A stretch of DNA of 64,000 nucleotides, taken from positions 41,644,409-41,708,408 of the forward strand of contig OX637397.1 of the NCBI GenBank assembly GCA_951799425.1. Direction: 5' to 3'. The position numbers and the translations under genes were made by a program. Origin of the DNA: Ilex aquifolium. Taxonomy: Eukaryota > Streptophyta > Magnoliopsida > Aquifoliales > Aquifoliaceae. Positions 20,870 to 35,262 of this stretch are shown in pieces. Positions within the stretch are counted from its first letter, which is position 1; each line of letters starts with the position of its first letter. A model generated the notes under the pieces. That model saw only the letters and a list, made by a program, of their open reading frames with translations, was not told the origin of the DNA and made no database searches.

Positions 20870-23800
20870 TTATTTCTGACATAACTTTTTACTCCGGTCT
20901 CTGATTAAGTTGATTCTTGCGGCATTGTAAAGAATTCTTGAATCCCTAACCATTTTATTCACATCAAAAGTCATGAAAAATCCTCTAGCATGGGCTATAT
21001 TGTAACGCAAATTTGGTGTAGTAAGTAGTCCTCCTTTAAAATGAAATAGTCTATCGGACATAACATTTTCTCCCGAACTCGGATTGAGCTAATTCTTGCG
21101 GCATTTTAAAGAGAACTTGAAACCCTAACCAATATATTCAGATCAAAATTGGTGATTCATCTTCTAACAAATTCGAAATGCTGATGGAAGGTTGGTATAG
21201 TTGGCCATTCCCCTCCACAAGGAAAAAAAAGTAATTTCCCATTCTTTCTTATTTCTGACATAACTTTTTACTCCGGTCTCTGATTAAGTTGATTCTTGCG
21301 GCATTGTAAAGAATTCTTGAATCCCTAACCATTTTATTCACATCAAAAGTCATGAAAAATCCTCTAGCATGGGCTATATTGCAACGCAAATTTGGTGTAA
21401 TAAGTAGTCCTCCTTTAAAATGAAATAGTCTATCGGACATAACTTTTTCTCCCGAACTCGGATTGAGCTAATTCTTGCGGCATTGTAAAGAGAACTTGAA
21501 ACCCTAACCAATATATTGAGATCAAAATTGGTGATTCATCTTCTAACAAGTTCGAAATGGTGATGGAAGTTTGGTATAGTTGGCCATTCGCCTCCACAAG
21601 GAAAAAAAAGTAATTCCCATTCATTCTTATTTCTGACATAACTGTTTACTCCGGTCTCTGATTAAGTTGATTCTTGCGGCATTGTAAAGAATTCTTGAAT
21701 CCCTAACCATTTTATTCACATCAAAAGTCATGAAAAATCCTCTAGCATGGGCTATATTGTAACGCAAATTTGGTGTAGTAAGTAGTCCTCCTTTTAAAAT
21801 GAAATAGACTATCGGACATAACATTTTCACCCGAACTCGGATTGAGCTAATTCTTGCGGCATTTTAAAGAGAACTTGAAACCCTAACCAATATATTCAGA
21901 TCAAAATTGGTGATTCATCTTCTAACAAGTTCGAAATGGTGATGGAAGTTTGGTATAGTTGGCCATTCCCCTCCACAAGGAAAAAAAAGTAATTTCCCAT
22001 TCTTTCTTATTTCTGACATTACTTTTTACTCCGGTCTCTGATTAAGTTGATTCTTGCGGCATTGTAAAGAATTCTTGAATCCCTAACCATTTTATTCACA
22101 TCAAAAGTCATGAAAAATCCTCTAGCATGGGCTATATTGTAACGCAAATTTGGTGTAGTAAGTAGTCCTCCTTTTAAAATGAAATAGTCTATCGGACATA
22201 ACATTTTCACCCGAACTCGGATTGAGCTAATTCTTGCGGCATTTTAAAGAGAACTTGAAACCCTAACCAATATATTCGGATCAAAATTGGTGATTCATCT
22301 TCTAACAAGTTCGAAATGGTGATGGAAGTTTGGTATAGTTGGCCATTCCCCTCCACAAGGAAAAAAAAGTAATTTCCCATTCTTTCTTATTTCTGACATT
22401 ACTTTTTACTCCGGTCTCTGATTAAGTTGATTCTTGCGGCATTGTAAAGAATTATTGAATCCCTTACCATTTTATTCACATCAAAAGTCATGAAAAATCC
22501 TCTAGCATGGGCTATATTGTAACGCAAATTTGGTGTAGTAAGTAGTCCTCCTTTAAAATGAAATAGTCTATCGGACATAACTTTTTCTCCCGAACTCGGA
22601 TTGAGCTAATTCTTGCGGCATTGTAAAGAGAACTTGAAACCCTAACCAATATATTCAGATCAAAATTGGTGATTCATCTTCTAACAAGTTCGAAATGGTG
22701 ATGGAAGTTTGGTATAGTTGACCATTCCCCTCCACAAGGAAAAAAAAGTAATTTCCCATTCTTTCTTATTTCTGACATAACTTTTTACTCCGGTCTCTGA
22801 TTAAGTTGATTCTTGCGGCATTGTAAAGAATTCTTGAATCCCTAACCATTTTATTCACATCAAAAGTCATGAAAAATCCTCTAGCATGGGCTATATTGTA
22901 ACGCAAATTTGGTGTAGTAAGTAGTCCTCCTTTAAAATGAAATAGTCTATCGGACATAACATTTTCTCCCGAACTCGGATTGAGCTAATTCTTGCGGCAT
23001 TTTAAAGAGAACTTGAAACCCTAACCAATATATTCAGATCAAAATTGGTGATTCATCTTCTAACAAATTCGAAATGCTGATGGAAGGTTGGTATAGTTGG
23101 CCATTCCCCTCCACAAGGAAAAAAAAGTAATTCCCATTCATTCTTATTTCTGACATAACTTTTTACTCCGGTCTCTGATTAAGTTGATTCTTGCGGCATT
23201 GTAAAGAATTCTTGAATCCCTAACCATTTTATTCACATCAAAAGTCATGAAAAATCCTCTAGCATGGGCTATATTGTAACGCAAATTTGGTGTAGTAAGT
23301 AGTCCTCCTTTTAAAATGAAATAGTCTATCGGACATAACATTTTCACCCGAACTCGGATTGAGCTAATTCTTGCGGCATTTTAAAGAGAACTTGAAACCC
23401 TAACCAATATATTCAGATCAAAATTGGTGATTCATCTTCTAACAAGTTCGAAATGGTGATGGAAGTTTGGTATAGTTGGCCATTCCCCTCCACAAGGAAA
23501 AAAAAGTAATTTCCCATTCTTTCTTATTTCTGACATAACTTTTTACTCCGGTCTCTGATTAAGTTGATTCTTGCGGCATTGTAAAGAATTCTTGAATCCC
23601 TAACCATTTTATTCACATCAAAAGTCATGAAAAATCCTCTAGCACGGGCTATATTGTAACGCAAATTTGGTGTAATAAGTAGTCCTCCTTTAAAATGAAA
23701 TAGTCTATCGGACATAACATTTTCTCCCGAACTCGGATTGAGCTAATTCTTGCGGCATTTTAAAGAGAACTTGAAACCCTAACCAATATATTCAGATCAA

Positions 23801-26174
23801 AATTGGTGATTCATCTTCTAACAAATTCGAAATGCTGATGGAAGGTTGGTATAGTTGGCCATTCCCCTCCACAAGGAAAAAAAAGTAATTCTCATTCATT
23901 CTTATTTCTGACATAACTTTTTACTCCGGTCTCTGATTAAGTTGATTCTTGCGGCATTGTAAAGAATTCTTGAATCCCTAACCATTTTATTCACATCAAA
24001 AGTCATGAAAAATCCTCTAGCATGGGCTATATTGTAACGCAAATTTGGTGTAGTAAGTAGTCCTCCTTTTAAAATGAAATAGTCTATCGGACATAACATT
24101 TTCACCCGAACTCGGATTGAGCTAATTCTTGCGGCATTTTAAAGAGAACTTGAAACCCTAACCAATATATTCAGATCAAAATTGGTGATTCATCTTCTAA
24201 CAAGTTCGAAATGGTGATGGAAGTTTGGTATAGTTGACCATTCCCCTCCACAAGGAAAAAAAAGTAATTTCCCATTCTTTCTTATTTCTGACATAACTTT
24301 TTACTCCGGTCTCTGATTAAGTTGATTCTTGCGGCATTGTAAAGAATTCTTGAATCCCTAACCATTTTATTCACATCAAAAGTCATGAAAAATCCTCTGG
24401 CATGGGCTATATTGTAACGCAAATTTGGTGTAGTAAGTAGTCCTCCTTTAAAATGAAATAGTCTATCGGACATAACATTTTCACCCGAACTCGGATAGAG
24501 CTAATTCTTGCGGCATTTTAAAGAGAACTTGAAACCCTAACCAATATATTCAGATCAAAATTGGTGATTCATCTTCTAACAAGTTCGAAATGGTGATGGA
24601 AGTTTGGTATAGTTGTCCATTCCCCTCCACAAGGAAAAAAAAGTAATTTCCCATTCTTTCTTATTTCTGACATTACTTTTTACTCCGGTCTCTGATTAAG
24701 TTGATTCTTGCGGCATTGTAAAGAATTATTGAATCCCTTACCATTTTATTCACATCAAAAGTCATGAAAAATCCTCTAGCATGGGCTATATTGTAACGCA
24801 AATTTGGTGTAGTAAGTAGTCCTCCTTTAAAATGAAATAGTCTATCGGACATAACTTTTTCTACCGAACTCGGATTGAGCTAATTCTTGCGGCATTGTAA
24901 AGAGAACTTGAAACCCTAACCAATATATTCAGATCAAAATTGGTGATTCATCTTCTAACAAGTTCGAAATGGTGATGGAAGTTTGGTATAGTTGACCATT
25001 CCCCTCCACAAAGAAAAAAAAGTAATTTCCCATTCTTTCTTATTTCTGACATAACTTTTTACTCCGGTCTCTGATTAAGTTGATTCTTGCGGCATTGTAA
25101 AGAATTCTTGAATCCCTAACCATTTTATTCACATCAAAAGTCATGAAAAATCCTCTAGCATGGGCTATATTGTAACGCAAATTTGGTGTAGTAAGTAGTC
25201 CTCCTTTAAAATGAAATAGTCTATCGGACATAACATTTTCACCCGAACTCGGATAGAGCTAATTCTTGCGGCATTTTAAAGAGAACTTGAAACCCTAACC
25301 AATATATTCAGATCAAAATTGGTGATTCATCTTCTAACAAGTTCGAAATGGTGATGGAAGTTTGGTATAGTTGTCCATTCCCCTCCACAAGGAAAAAAAA
25401 GTAATTTCCCATTCTTTCTTATTTCTGACATAACTTTTTACTCCGGTCTCTGATTAAGTTGATTCTTGCGGCATTGTAAAGAATTCTTGAATCGCTAACC
25501 ATTTTATTCACATCAAAAGTCATGAAAAATCCTCTAGCACGGGCTATATTGTAACGCAAATTTGGTGTAATAAGTAGTCCTCCTTTAAAATGAAATAGTC
25601 TATCGGACATAACATTTTCTCCCGAACTCGGATTGAGCTAATTCTTGCGGCATTTTAAAGAGAACTTGAAACCCTAACCAATATATTCAGATCAAAATTG
25701 GTGATTCATCTTCTAACAAATTCGAAATGCTGATGGAAGGTTGGTATAGTTGGCCATTCCCCTCCACAAGGAAAAAAAAGTAATTCCCATTCATTCTTAT
25801 TTCTGACATAACTTTTTACTCCGGTCTCTGATTAAGTTGATTCTTGCGGCATTGTAAAGAATTCTTGAATCCCTAACCATTTTATTCACATCAAAAGTCA
25901 TGAAAAATCCTCTAGCATGGGCTATATTGCAACGCAAATTTGGTGTAATAAGTAGTCCTCCTTTAAAATGAAATAGTCTATCGGACATAACTTTTTCTCC
26001 CGAACTCGGATTGAGCTAATTCTTGCGGCATTGTAAAGAGAACTTGAAACCCTAACCAATATATTGAGATCAAAATTGGTGATTCATCTTCTAACAAGTT
26101 CGAAATGGTGATGGAAGTTTGGTATAGTTGGCCATTCGCCTCCACAAGGAAAAAAAAGTAATTCCCATTCATTC
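20870..26174. repeat. Mosaic domain, 14 units
   Basis: Unit starts and types: 20870 P, 21249 R, 21627 L, 22007 L, 22387 F, 22766 P, 23144 L, 23524 Q, 23902 L, 24282 P/e, 24661 F, 25040 P/e, 25419 Q/b, 25797 R. Type L (an extra T in cctccttttaaaa) appears here for the first time, at 21627, and is common from here on. The 21627 unit has the I-type opening (tgtttactcc) joined to an L body, so it is a within-unit chimera. Two tandem L units, the second opening gacatta, follow each other at 21627 and 22007. Confidence 0.75.
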
Positions 26175-29100
26175 TTATTTCTGACATAACTGTTTACTCC
26201 GGTCTCTGATTAAGTTGATTCTTGCGGCATTGTAAAGAATTATTGAATCCCTTACCATTTTATTCACATCAAAAGTCATGAAAAATCCTCTAGCATGGGC
26301 TATATTGTAACGCAAATTTGGTGTAGTAAGTAGTCCTCCTTTAAAATGAAATAGTCTATCGGACATAACATTTTCACCCGAACTCGGATAGAGCTAATTC
26401 TTGCGGCATTTTAAAGAGAACTTGAAACCCTAACCAATATATTCAGATCAAAATTGGTGATTCATCTTCTAACAAGTTCGAAATGGTGATGGAAGTTTGG
26501 TATAGTTGTCCATTCCCCTCCACAAGGAAAAAAAAGTAATTTCCCATTCTTTCTTATTTCTGACATAACTTTTTACTCCGGTCTCTGATTAAGTTGATTC
26601 TTGCGGCATTGTAAAGAATTCTTGAATCGCTAACCATTTTATTCACATCAAAAGTCATGAAAAATCCTCTAGCACGGGCTATATTGTAACGCAAATTTGG
26701 TGTAATAAGTAGTCCTCCTTTAAAATGAAATAGTCTATCGGACATAACATTTTCTCCCGAACTCGGATTGAGCTAATTCTTGCGGCATTTTAAAGAGAAC
26801 TTGAAACCCTAACCAATATATTCAGATCAAAATTGGTGATTCATCTTCTAACAAATTCGAAATGCTGATGGAAGGTTGGTATAGTTGGCCATTCCCCTCC
26901 ACAAGGAAAAAAAAGTAATTCCCATTCATTCTTATTTCTGACATAACTTTTTACTCCGGTCTCTGATTAAGTTGATTCTTGCGGCATTGTAAAGAATTCT
27001 TGAATCCCTAACCATTTTATTCACATCAAAAGTCATGAAAAATCCTCTAGCATGGGCTATATTGCAACGCAAATTTGGTGTAATAAGTAGTCCTCCTTTA
27101 AAATGAAATAGTCTATCGGACATAACTTTTTCTCCCGAACTCGGATTGAGCTAATTCTTGCGGCATTGTAAAGAGAACTTGAAACCCTAACCAATATATT
27201 GAGATCAAAATTGGTGATTCATCTTCTAACAAGTTCGAAATGGTGATGGAAGTTTGGTGTAGTTGGCCATTCGCCTCCACAAGGAAAAAAAAGTAATTCC
27301 CATTCATTCTTATTTCTGACATAACTGTTTACTCCGGTCTCTGATTAAGTTGATTCTTGCGGCATTGTAAAGAATTATTGAATCCCTTACCATTTTATTC
27401 ACATCAAAAGTCATGAAAAATCCTCTAGCATGGGCTATATTGTAACGCAAATTTGGTGTAGTAAGTAGTCCTCCTTTAAAATGAAATAGTCTATCGGACA
27501 TAACTTTTTCTCCCGAACTCGGATTGAGCTAAGTCTTGCGGCATTGTATAGAGAACTTGAAACCCTAACCAATATATTCAGATCAAAATTGGTGATTCAT
27601 CTTCTAACAAGTTCGAAATGGTGATGGAAGTTTGGTATAGTTGACCATTCCCATCCACAAGGAAAAAAAAGTAATTTCCCATTCTTTCTTATTTCTGACA
27701 TAACTTTTTACTCCGGTCTCTGATTAAGTTGATTCTTGCGGCATTGTAAAGAATTCTTGAATCCCTAACCATTTTATTCACATCAAAAGTCATGAAAAAT
27801 CCTCTAGCACGGGCTATATTGTAACGCAAATTTGGTGTAATAAGTAGTCCTCCTTTAAAATGAAATAGTCTATCGGACATAACATTTTCTCCCGAACTCG
27901 GATTGAGCTAATTCTTGCGGCATTTTAAATAGAACTTGAAACCCTAACCAATATATTCAGATCAAAATTGGTGATTCATCTTCTAACAAATTCGAAATGC
28001 TGATGGAAGGTTGGTATAGTTGGCCATTCCCCTCCACAAGGAAAAAAAAGTAATTCCCATTCATTCTTATTTCTGACATAACTTTTTACTCCGGTCTCTG
28101 ATTAAGTTGATTCTTGCGGCATTGTAAAGAATTCTTGAATCCCTAACCATTTTATTCACATCAAAAGTCATGAAAAATCCCCTAGCATGGGCTATATTGT
28201 AACGCAAATTTGGTGTAGTAAGTAGTCCTCCTTTTAAAATGAAATAGTCTATCGGACATAACATTTTCACCCGAACTCGGATTGAGCTAATTCTTGCGGC
28301 ATTTTAAAGAGAACTTGAAACCCTAACCAATATATTCAGATCAAAATTGGTGATTCATCTTCTAACAAGTTCGAAATGGTGATGGAAGTTTGGTATAGCT
28401 GTCCATTCCCCTCCACAAGGAAAAAAAAGTAATTTCCCATTCTTTCTTATTTCTGACATTACTTTTTACTCCGGTCTCTGATTAAGTTGATTCTTGCGGC
28501 ATTGTAAAGAATTCTTGAATCGCTAACCATTTTATTCACATCAAAAGTCATGAAAAATCCTCTAGCATGGGCTATATTGCAACGCAAATTTGGTGTAATA
28601 AGTAGTCCTCCTTTAAAATGAAATAGTCTATCGGACATAACTTTTTCTCCCGAACTCGGATTGAGCTAATTCTTGCGGCATTGTAAAGAGAACTTGAAAC
28701 CCTAACCAATATATTGAGATCAAAATTGGTGATTCATCTTCTAACAAGTTCGAAATGGTGATGGAAGTTTGGTATAGTTGGCCATTCGCCTCCACAAGGA
28801 AAAAAAAGTAATTCCCATTCATTCTTATTTCTGACATAACTGTTTACTCCGGTCTCTGATTAAGTTGATTCTTGCGGCATTGTAAAGAATTATTGAATCC
28901 CTTACCATTTTATTCACATCAAAAGTCATGAAAAATCCTCTAGCATGGGCTATATTGTAACGCAAATTTGGTGTAGTAAGTAGTCCTCCTTTAAAATGAA
29001 ATAGTCTATCGGACATAACTTTTTCTCCCGAACTCGGATTGAGCTAAGTCTTGCGGCATTGTAAAGAGAACTTGAAACCCTAACCAATATATTCAGATCA

Positions 29101-30717
29101 AAATTGGTGATTCATCTTCTAACAAGTTCGAAATGGTGATGGAAGTTTGGTATAGTTGACCATTCCCATCCACAAGGAAAAAAAAGTAATTTCCCATTCT
29201 TTCTTATTTCTGACATAACTTTTTACTCCGGTCTCTGATTAAGTTGATTCTTGCGGCATTGTAAAGAATTCTTGAATCCCTAACCATTTTATTCACATCA
29301 AAAGTCATGAAAAATCCTCTAGCACGGGCTATATTGTAACGCAAATTTGGTGTAATAAGTAGTCCTCCTTTAAAATGAAATAGTCTATCGGACATAACAT
29401 TTTCTCCCGAACTCGGATTGAGCTAATTCTTGCGGCATTTTAAATAGAACTTGAAACCCTAACCAATATATTCAGATCAAAATTGGTGATTCATCTTCTA
29501 ACAAATTCGAAATGCTGATGGAAGGTTGGTATAGTTGGCCATTCCCCTCCACAAGGAAAAAAAAGTAATTCCCATTCATTCTTATTTCTGACATAACTTT
29601 TTACTCCGGTCTCTGATTAAGTTGATTCTTGCGGCATTGTAAAGAATTCTTGAATCCCTAACCATTTTATTCACATCAAAAGTCATGAAAAATCCTCTAG
29701 CATGGGCTATATTGTAACGCAAATTTGGTGTAGTAAGTAGTCCTCCTTTTAAAATGAAATAGTCTATCGGACATAACATTTTCACCCGAACTCGGATTGA
29801 GCTAATTCTTGCGGCATTTTAAAGAGAACTTGAAACCCTAACCAATATATTCAGATCAAAATTGGTGATTCATCTTCTAACAAGTTCGAAATGGTGATGG
29901 AAGTTTGGTATAGTTGGCCATTCCCCTCCACAAGGAAAAAAAAGTAATTTCCCATTCTTTCTTATTTCTGACATAACTTTTTACTCCGGTCTCTGATTAA
30001 GTTGATTCTTGCGGCATTGTAAAGAATTCTTGAATCCCTAACCATTTTATTCACATCAAAAGTCATGAAAAATCCTCTAGCACGGGCTATATTGTAACGC
30101 AAATTTGGTGTAATAAGTAGTCCTCCTTTAAAATGAAATAGTCTATCGGACATAACATTTTCTCCCGAACTCGGATTGAGCTAATTCTTGCGGCATTTTA
30201 AAGAGAACTTGAAACCCTAACCAATATATTCAGATCAAAATTGGTGATTCATCTTCTAACAAATTCGAAATGCTGATGGAAGGTTGGTATAGTTGGCCAT
30301 TCCCCTCCACAAGGAAAAAAAAGTAATTCCCATTCATTCTTATTTCTGACATAACTTTTTACTCCGGTCTCTGATTAAGTTGATTCTTGCGGCATTGTAA
30401 AGAATTCTTGAATCCCTAACCATTTTATTCACATCAAAAGTCATGAAAAATCCTCTAGCATGGGCTATATTGCAACGCAAATTTGGTGTAATAAGTAGTC
30501 CTCCTTTAAAATGAAATAGTCTATCGGACATAACTTTTTCTCCCGAACTCGGATTGAGCTAATTCTTGCGGCATTGTAAAGAGAACTTGAAACCCTAACC
30601 AATATATTGAGATCAAAATTGGTGATTCATCTTCTAACAAGTTCGAAATGGTGATGGAAGTTTGGTATAGTTGGCCATTCGCCTCCACAAGGAAAAAAAA
30701 GTAATTCCCATTCATTC
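26175..30717. repeat. 12-unit block, first copy (4543 bp)
   Basis: The order is I-Q-R-I-Q-L-R-I-Q-L-Q-R at starts 26175, 26554, 26932, 27310, 27689, 28067, 28447, 28825, 29204, 29582, 29962 and 30340. Rare markers are ttggtgtagttgg (near 27256) and gcattgtatagag (near 27541), which recur only in the second copy. A change private to this copy is aatcccctagcatg near 28178. Confidence 0.85.
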
Positions 30718-33700
30718 TTATTTCTGACATAACTGTTTACTCCGGTCTCTGATTAAGTTGATTCTTGCGGCATTGTAAAGAATTATTGAATCCCTTACCA
30801 TTTTATTCACATCAAAAGTCATGAAAAATCCTCTAGCATGGGCTATATTGTAACGCAAATTTGGTGTAGTAAGTAGTCCTCCTTTAAAATGAAATAGTCT
30901 ATCGGACATAACATTTTCACCCGAACTCGGATAGAGCTAATTCTTGCGGCATTTTAAAGAGAACTTGAAACCCTAACCAATATATTCAGATCAAAATTGG
31001 TGATTCATCTTCTAACAAGTTCGAAATGGTGATGGAAGTTTGGTATAGTTGTCCATTCCCCTCCACAAGGAAAAAAAAGTAATTTCCCATTCTTTCTTAT
31101 TTCTGACATAACTTTTTACTCCGGTCTCTGATTAAGTTGATTCTTGCGGCATTGTAAAGAATTCTTGAATCGCTAACCATTTTATTCACATCAAAAGTCA
31201 TGAAAAATCCTCTAGCACGGGCTATATTGTAACGCAAATTTGGTGTAATAAGTAGTCCTCCTTTAAAATGAAATAGTCTATCGGACATAACATTTTCTCC
31301 CGAACTCGGATTGAGCTAATTCTTGCGGCATTTTAAAGAGAACTTGAAACCCTAACCAATATATTCAGATCAAAATTGGTGATTCATCTTCTAACAAATT
31401 CGAAATGCTGATGGAAGGTTGGTATAGTTGGCCATTCCCCTCCACAAGGAAAAAAAAGTAATTCCCATTCATTCTTATTTCTGACATAACTTTTTACTCC
31501 GGTCTCTGATTAAGTTGATTCTTGCGGCATTGTAAAGAATTCTTGAATCCCTAACCATTTTATTCACATCAAAAGTCATGAAAAATCCTCTAGCATGGGC
31601 TATATTGCAACGCAAATTTGGTGTAATAAGTAGTCCTCCTTTAAAATGAAATAGTCTATCGGACATAACTTTTTCTCCCGAACTCGGATTGAGCTAATTC
31701 TTGCGGCATTGTAAAGAGAACTTGAAACCCTAACCAATATATTGAGATCAAAATTGGTGATTCATCTTCTAACAAGTTCGAAATGGTGATGGAAGTTTGG
31801 TGTAGTTGGCCATTCGCCTCCACAAGGAAAAAAAAGTAATTCCCATTCATTCTTATTTCTGACATAACTGTTTACTCCGGTCTCTGATTAAGTTGATTCT
31901 TGCGGCATTGTAAAGAATTATTGAATCCCTTACCATTTTATTCACATCAAAAGTCATGAAAAATCCTCTAGCATGGGCTATATTGTAACGCAAATTTGGT
32001 GTAGTAAGTAGTCCTCTTTTAAAATGAAATAGTCTATCGGACATAACTTTTTCTCCCGAACTCGGATTGAGCTAAGTCTTGCGGCATTGTATAGAGAACT
32101 TGAAACCCTAACCAATATATTCAGATCAAAATTGGTGATTCATCTTCTAACAAGTTCGAAATGGTGATGGAAGTTTGGTATAGTTGACCATTCCCATCCA
32201 CAAGGAAAAAAAAGTAATTTCCCATTCTTTCTTATTTCTGACATAACTTTTTACTCCGGTCTCTGATTAAGTTGATTCTTGCGGCATTGTAAAGAATTCT
32301 TGAATCCCTAACCATTTTATTCACATCAAAAGTCATGAAAAATCCTCTAGCACGGGCTATATTGTAACGCAAATTTGGTGTAATAAGTAGTCCTCCTTTA
32401 AAATGAAATAGTCTATCGGACATAACATTTTCTCCCGAACTCGGATTGAGCTAATTCTTGCGGCATTTTAAATAGAACTTGAAACCCTAACCAATATATT
32501 CAGATCAAAATTGGTGATTCATCTTCTAACAAATTCGAAATGCTGATGGAAGGTTGGTATAGTTGGCCATTCCCCTCCACAAGGAAAAAAAAGTAATTCC
32601 CATTCATTCTTATTTCTGACATAACTTTTTACTCCGGTCTCTGATTAAGTTGATTCTTGCGGCATTGTAAAGAATTCTTGAATCCCTAACCATTTTATTC
32701 ACATCAAAAGTCATGAAAAATCCTCTAGCATGGGCTATATTGTAACGCAAATTTGGTGTAGTAAGTAGTCCTCCTTTTAAAATGAAATAGTCTATCGGAC
32801 ATAACATTTTCACCCGAACTCGGATTGAGCTAATTCTTGCGGCATTTTAAAGAGAACTTGAAACCCTAACCAATATATTCAGATCAAAATTGGTGATTCA
32901 TCTTCTAACAAGTTCGAAATGGTGATGGAAGTTTGGTATAGCTGTCCATTCCCCTCCACAAGGAAAAAAAAGTAATTTCCCATTCTTTCTTATTTCTGAC
33001 ATTACTTTTTACTCCGGTCTCTGATTAAGTTGATTCTTGCGGCATTGTAAAGAATTCTTGAATCGCTAACCATTTTATTCACATCAAAAGTCATGAAAAA
33101 TCCTCTAGCATGGGCTATATTGCAACGCAAATTTGGTGTAATAAGTAGTCCTCCTTTAAAATGAAATAGTCTATCGGACATAACTTTTTCTCCCGAACTC
33201 GGATTGAGCTAATTCTTGCGGCATTGTAAAGAGAACTTGAAACCCTAACCAATATATTGAGATCAAAATTGGTGATTCATCTTCTAACAAGTTCGAAATG
33301 GTGATGGAAGTTTGGTATAGTTGGCCATTCGCCTCCACAAGGAAAAAAAAGTAATTCCCATTCATTCTTATTTCTGACATAACTGTTTACTCCGGTCTCT
33401 GATTAAGTTGATTCTTGCGGCATTGTAAAGAATTATTGAATCCCTTACCATTTTATTCACATCAAAAGTCATGAAAAATCCTCTAGCATGGGCTATATTG
33501 TAACGCAAATTTGGTGTAGTAAGTAGTCCTCCTTTAAAATGAAATAGTCTATCGGACATAACTTTTTCTCCCGAACTCGGATTGAGCTAAGTCTTGCGGC
33601 ATTGTAAAGAGAACTTGAAACCCTAACCAATATATTCAGATCAAAATTGGTGATTCATCTTCTAACAAGTTCGAAATGGTGATGGAAGTTTGGTATAGTT

Positions 33701-35262
33701 GACCATTCCCATCCACAAGGAAAAAAAAGTAATTTCCCATTCTTTCTTATTTCTGACATAACTTTTTACTCCGGTCTCTGATTAAGTTGATTCTTGCGGC
33801 ATTGTAAAGAATTCTTGAATCCCTAACCATTTTATTCACATCAAAAGTCATGAAAAATCCTCTAGCACGGGCTATATTGTAACGCAAATTTGGTGTAATA
33901 AGTAGTCCTCCTTTAAAATGAAATAGTCTATCGGACATAACATTTTCTCCCGAACTCGGATTGAGCTAATTCTTGCGGCATTTTAAATAGAACTTGAAAC
34001 CCTAACCAATATATTCAGATCAAAATTGGTGATTCATCTTCTAACAAATTCGAAATGCTGATGGAAGGTTGGTATAGTTGGCCATTCCCCTCCACAAGGA
34101 AAAAAAAGTAATTCCCATTCATTCTTATTTCTGACATAACTTTTTACTCCGGTCTCTGATTAAGTTGATTCTTGCGGCATTGTAAAGAATTCTTGAATCC
34201 CTAACCATTTTATTCACATCAAAAGTCATGAAAAATCCTCTAGCATGGGCTATATTGTAACGCAAATTTGGTGTAGTAAGTAGTCCTCCTTTTAAAATGA
34301 AATAGTCTATCGGACATAACATTTTCACCCGAACTCGGATTGAGCTAATTCTTGCGGCATTTTAAAGAGAACTTGAAACCCTAACCAATATATTCAGATC
34401 AAAATTGGTGATTCATCTTCTAACAAGTTCGAAATGGTGATGGAAGTTTGGTATAGTTGGCCATTCCCCTCCACAAGGAAAAAAAAGTAATTTCCCATTC
34501 TTTCTTATTTCTGACATAACTTTTTACTCCGGTCTCTGATTAAGTTGATTCTTGCGGCATTGTAAAGAATTCTTGAATCCCTAACCATTTTATTCACATC
34601 AAAAGTCATGAAAAATCCTCTAGCACGGGCTATATTGTAACGCAAATTTGGTGTAATAAGTAGTCCTCCTTTAAAATGAAATAGTCTATCGGACATAACA
34701 TTTTCTCCCGAACTCGGATTGAGCTAATTCTTGCGGCATTTTAAAGAGAACTTGAAACCCTAACCAATATATTCAGATCAAAATTGGTGATTCATCTTCT
34801 AACAAATTCGAAATGCTGATGGAAGGTTGGTACAGTTGGCCATTCCCCTCCACAAGGAAAAAAAAGTAATTCCCATTCATTCTTATTTCTGACATAACTT
34901 TTTACTCCGGTCTCTGATTAAGTTGATTCTTGCGGCATTGTAAAGAATTCTTGAATCCCTAACCATTTTATTCACATCAAAAGTCATGAAAAATCCTCTA
35001 GCATGGGCTATATTGTAACGCAAATTTGGTGTAGTAAGTAGTCCTCCTTTTAAAATGAAATAGTCTATCGGACATAACATTTTCACCCGAACTCGGATTG
35101 AGCTAATTCTTGCGGCATTTTAAAGAGAACTTGAAACCCTAACCAATATATTCAGATCAAAATTGGTGATTCATCTTCTAACAAGTTCGAAATGGTGATG
35201 GAAGTTTGGTATAGTTGACCATTCCCCTCCACAAGGAAAAAAAAGTAATTTCCCATTCTTTC
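30718..35262. repeat. 12-unit block, second copy (about 4545 bp)
   Basis: The order I-Q-R-I-Q-L-R-I-Q-L-Q matches the first copy unit for unit at starts 30718 to 34505. It shares ttggtgtagttgg (near 31798) and gcattgtatagag (near 32083). The twelfth unit (34883) is L instead of R, so the duplication ends within or just after 34505. Private changes include cctcttttaaaa (near 32013) and ggtacagttgg (near 34829). Confidence 0.85.
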
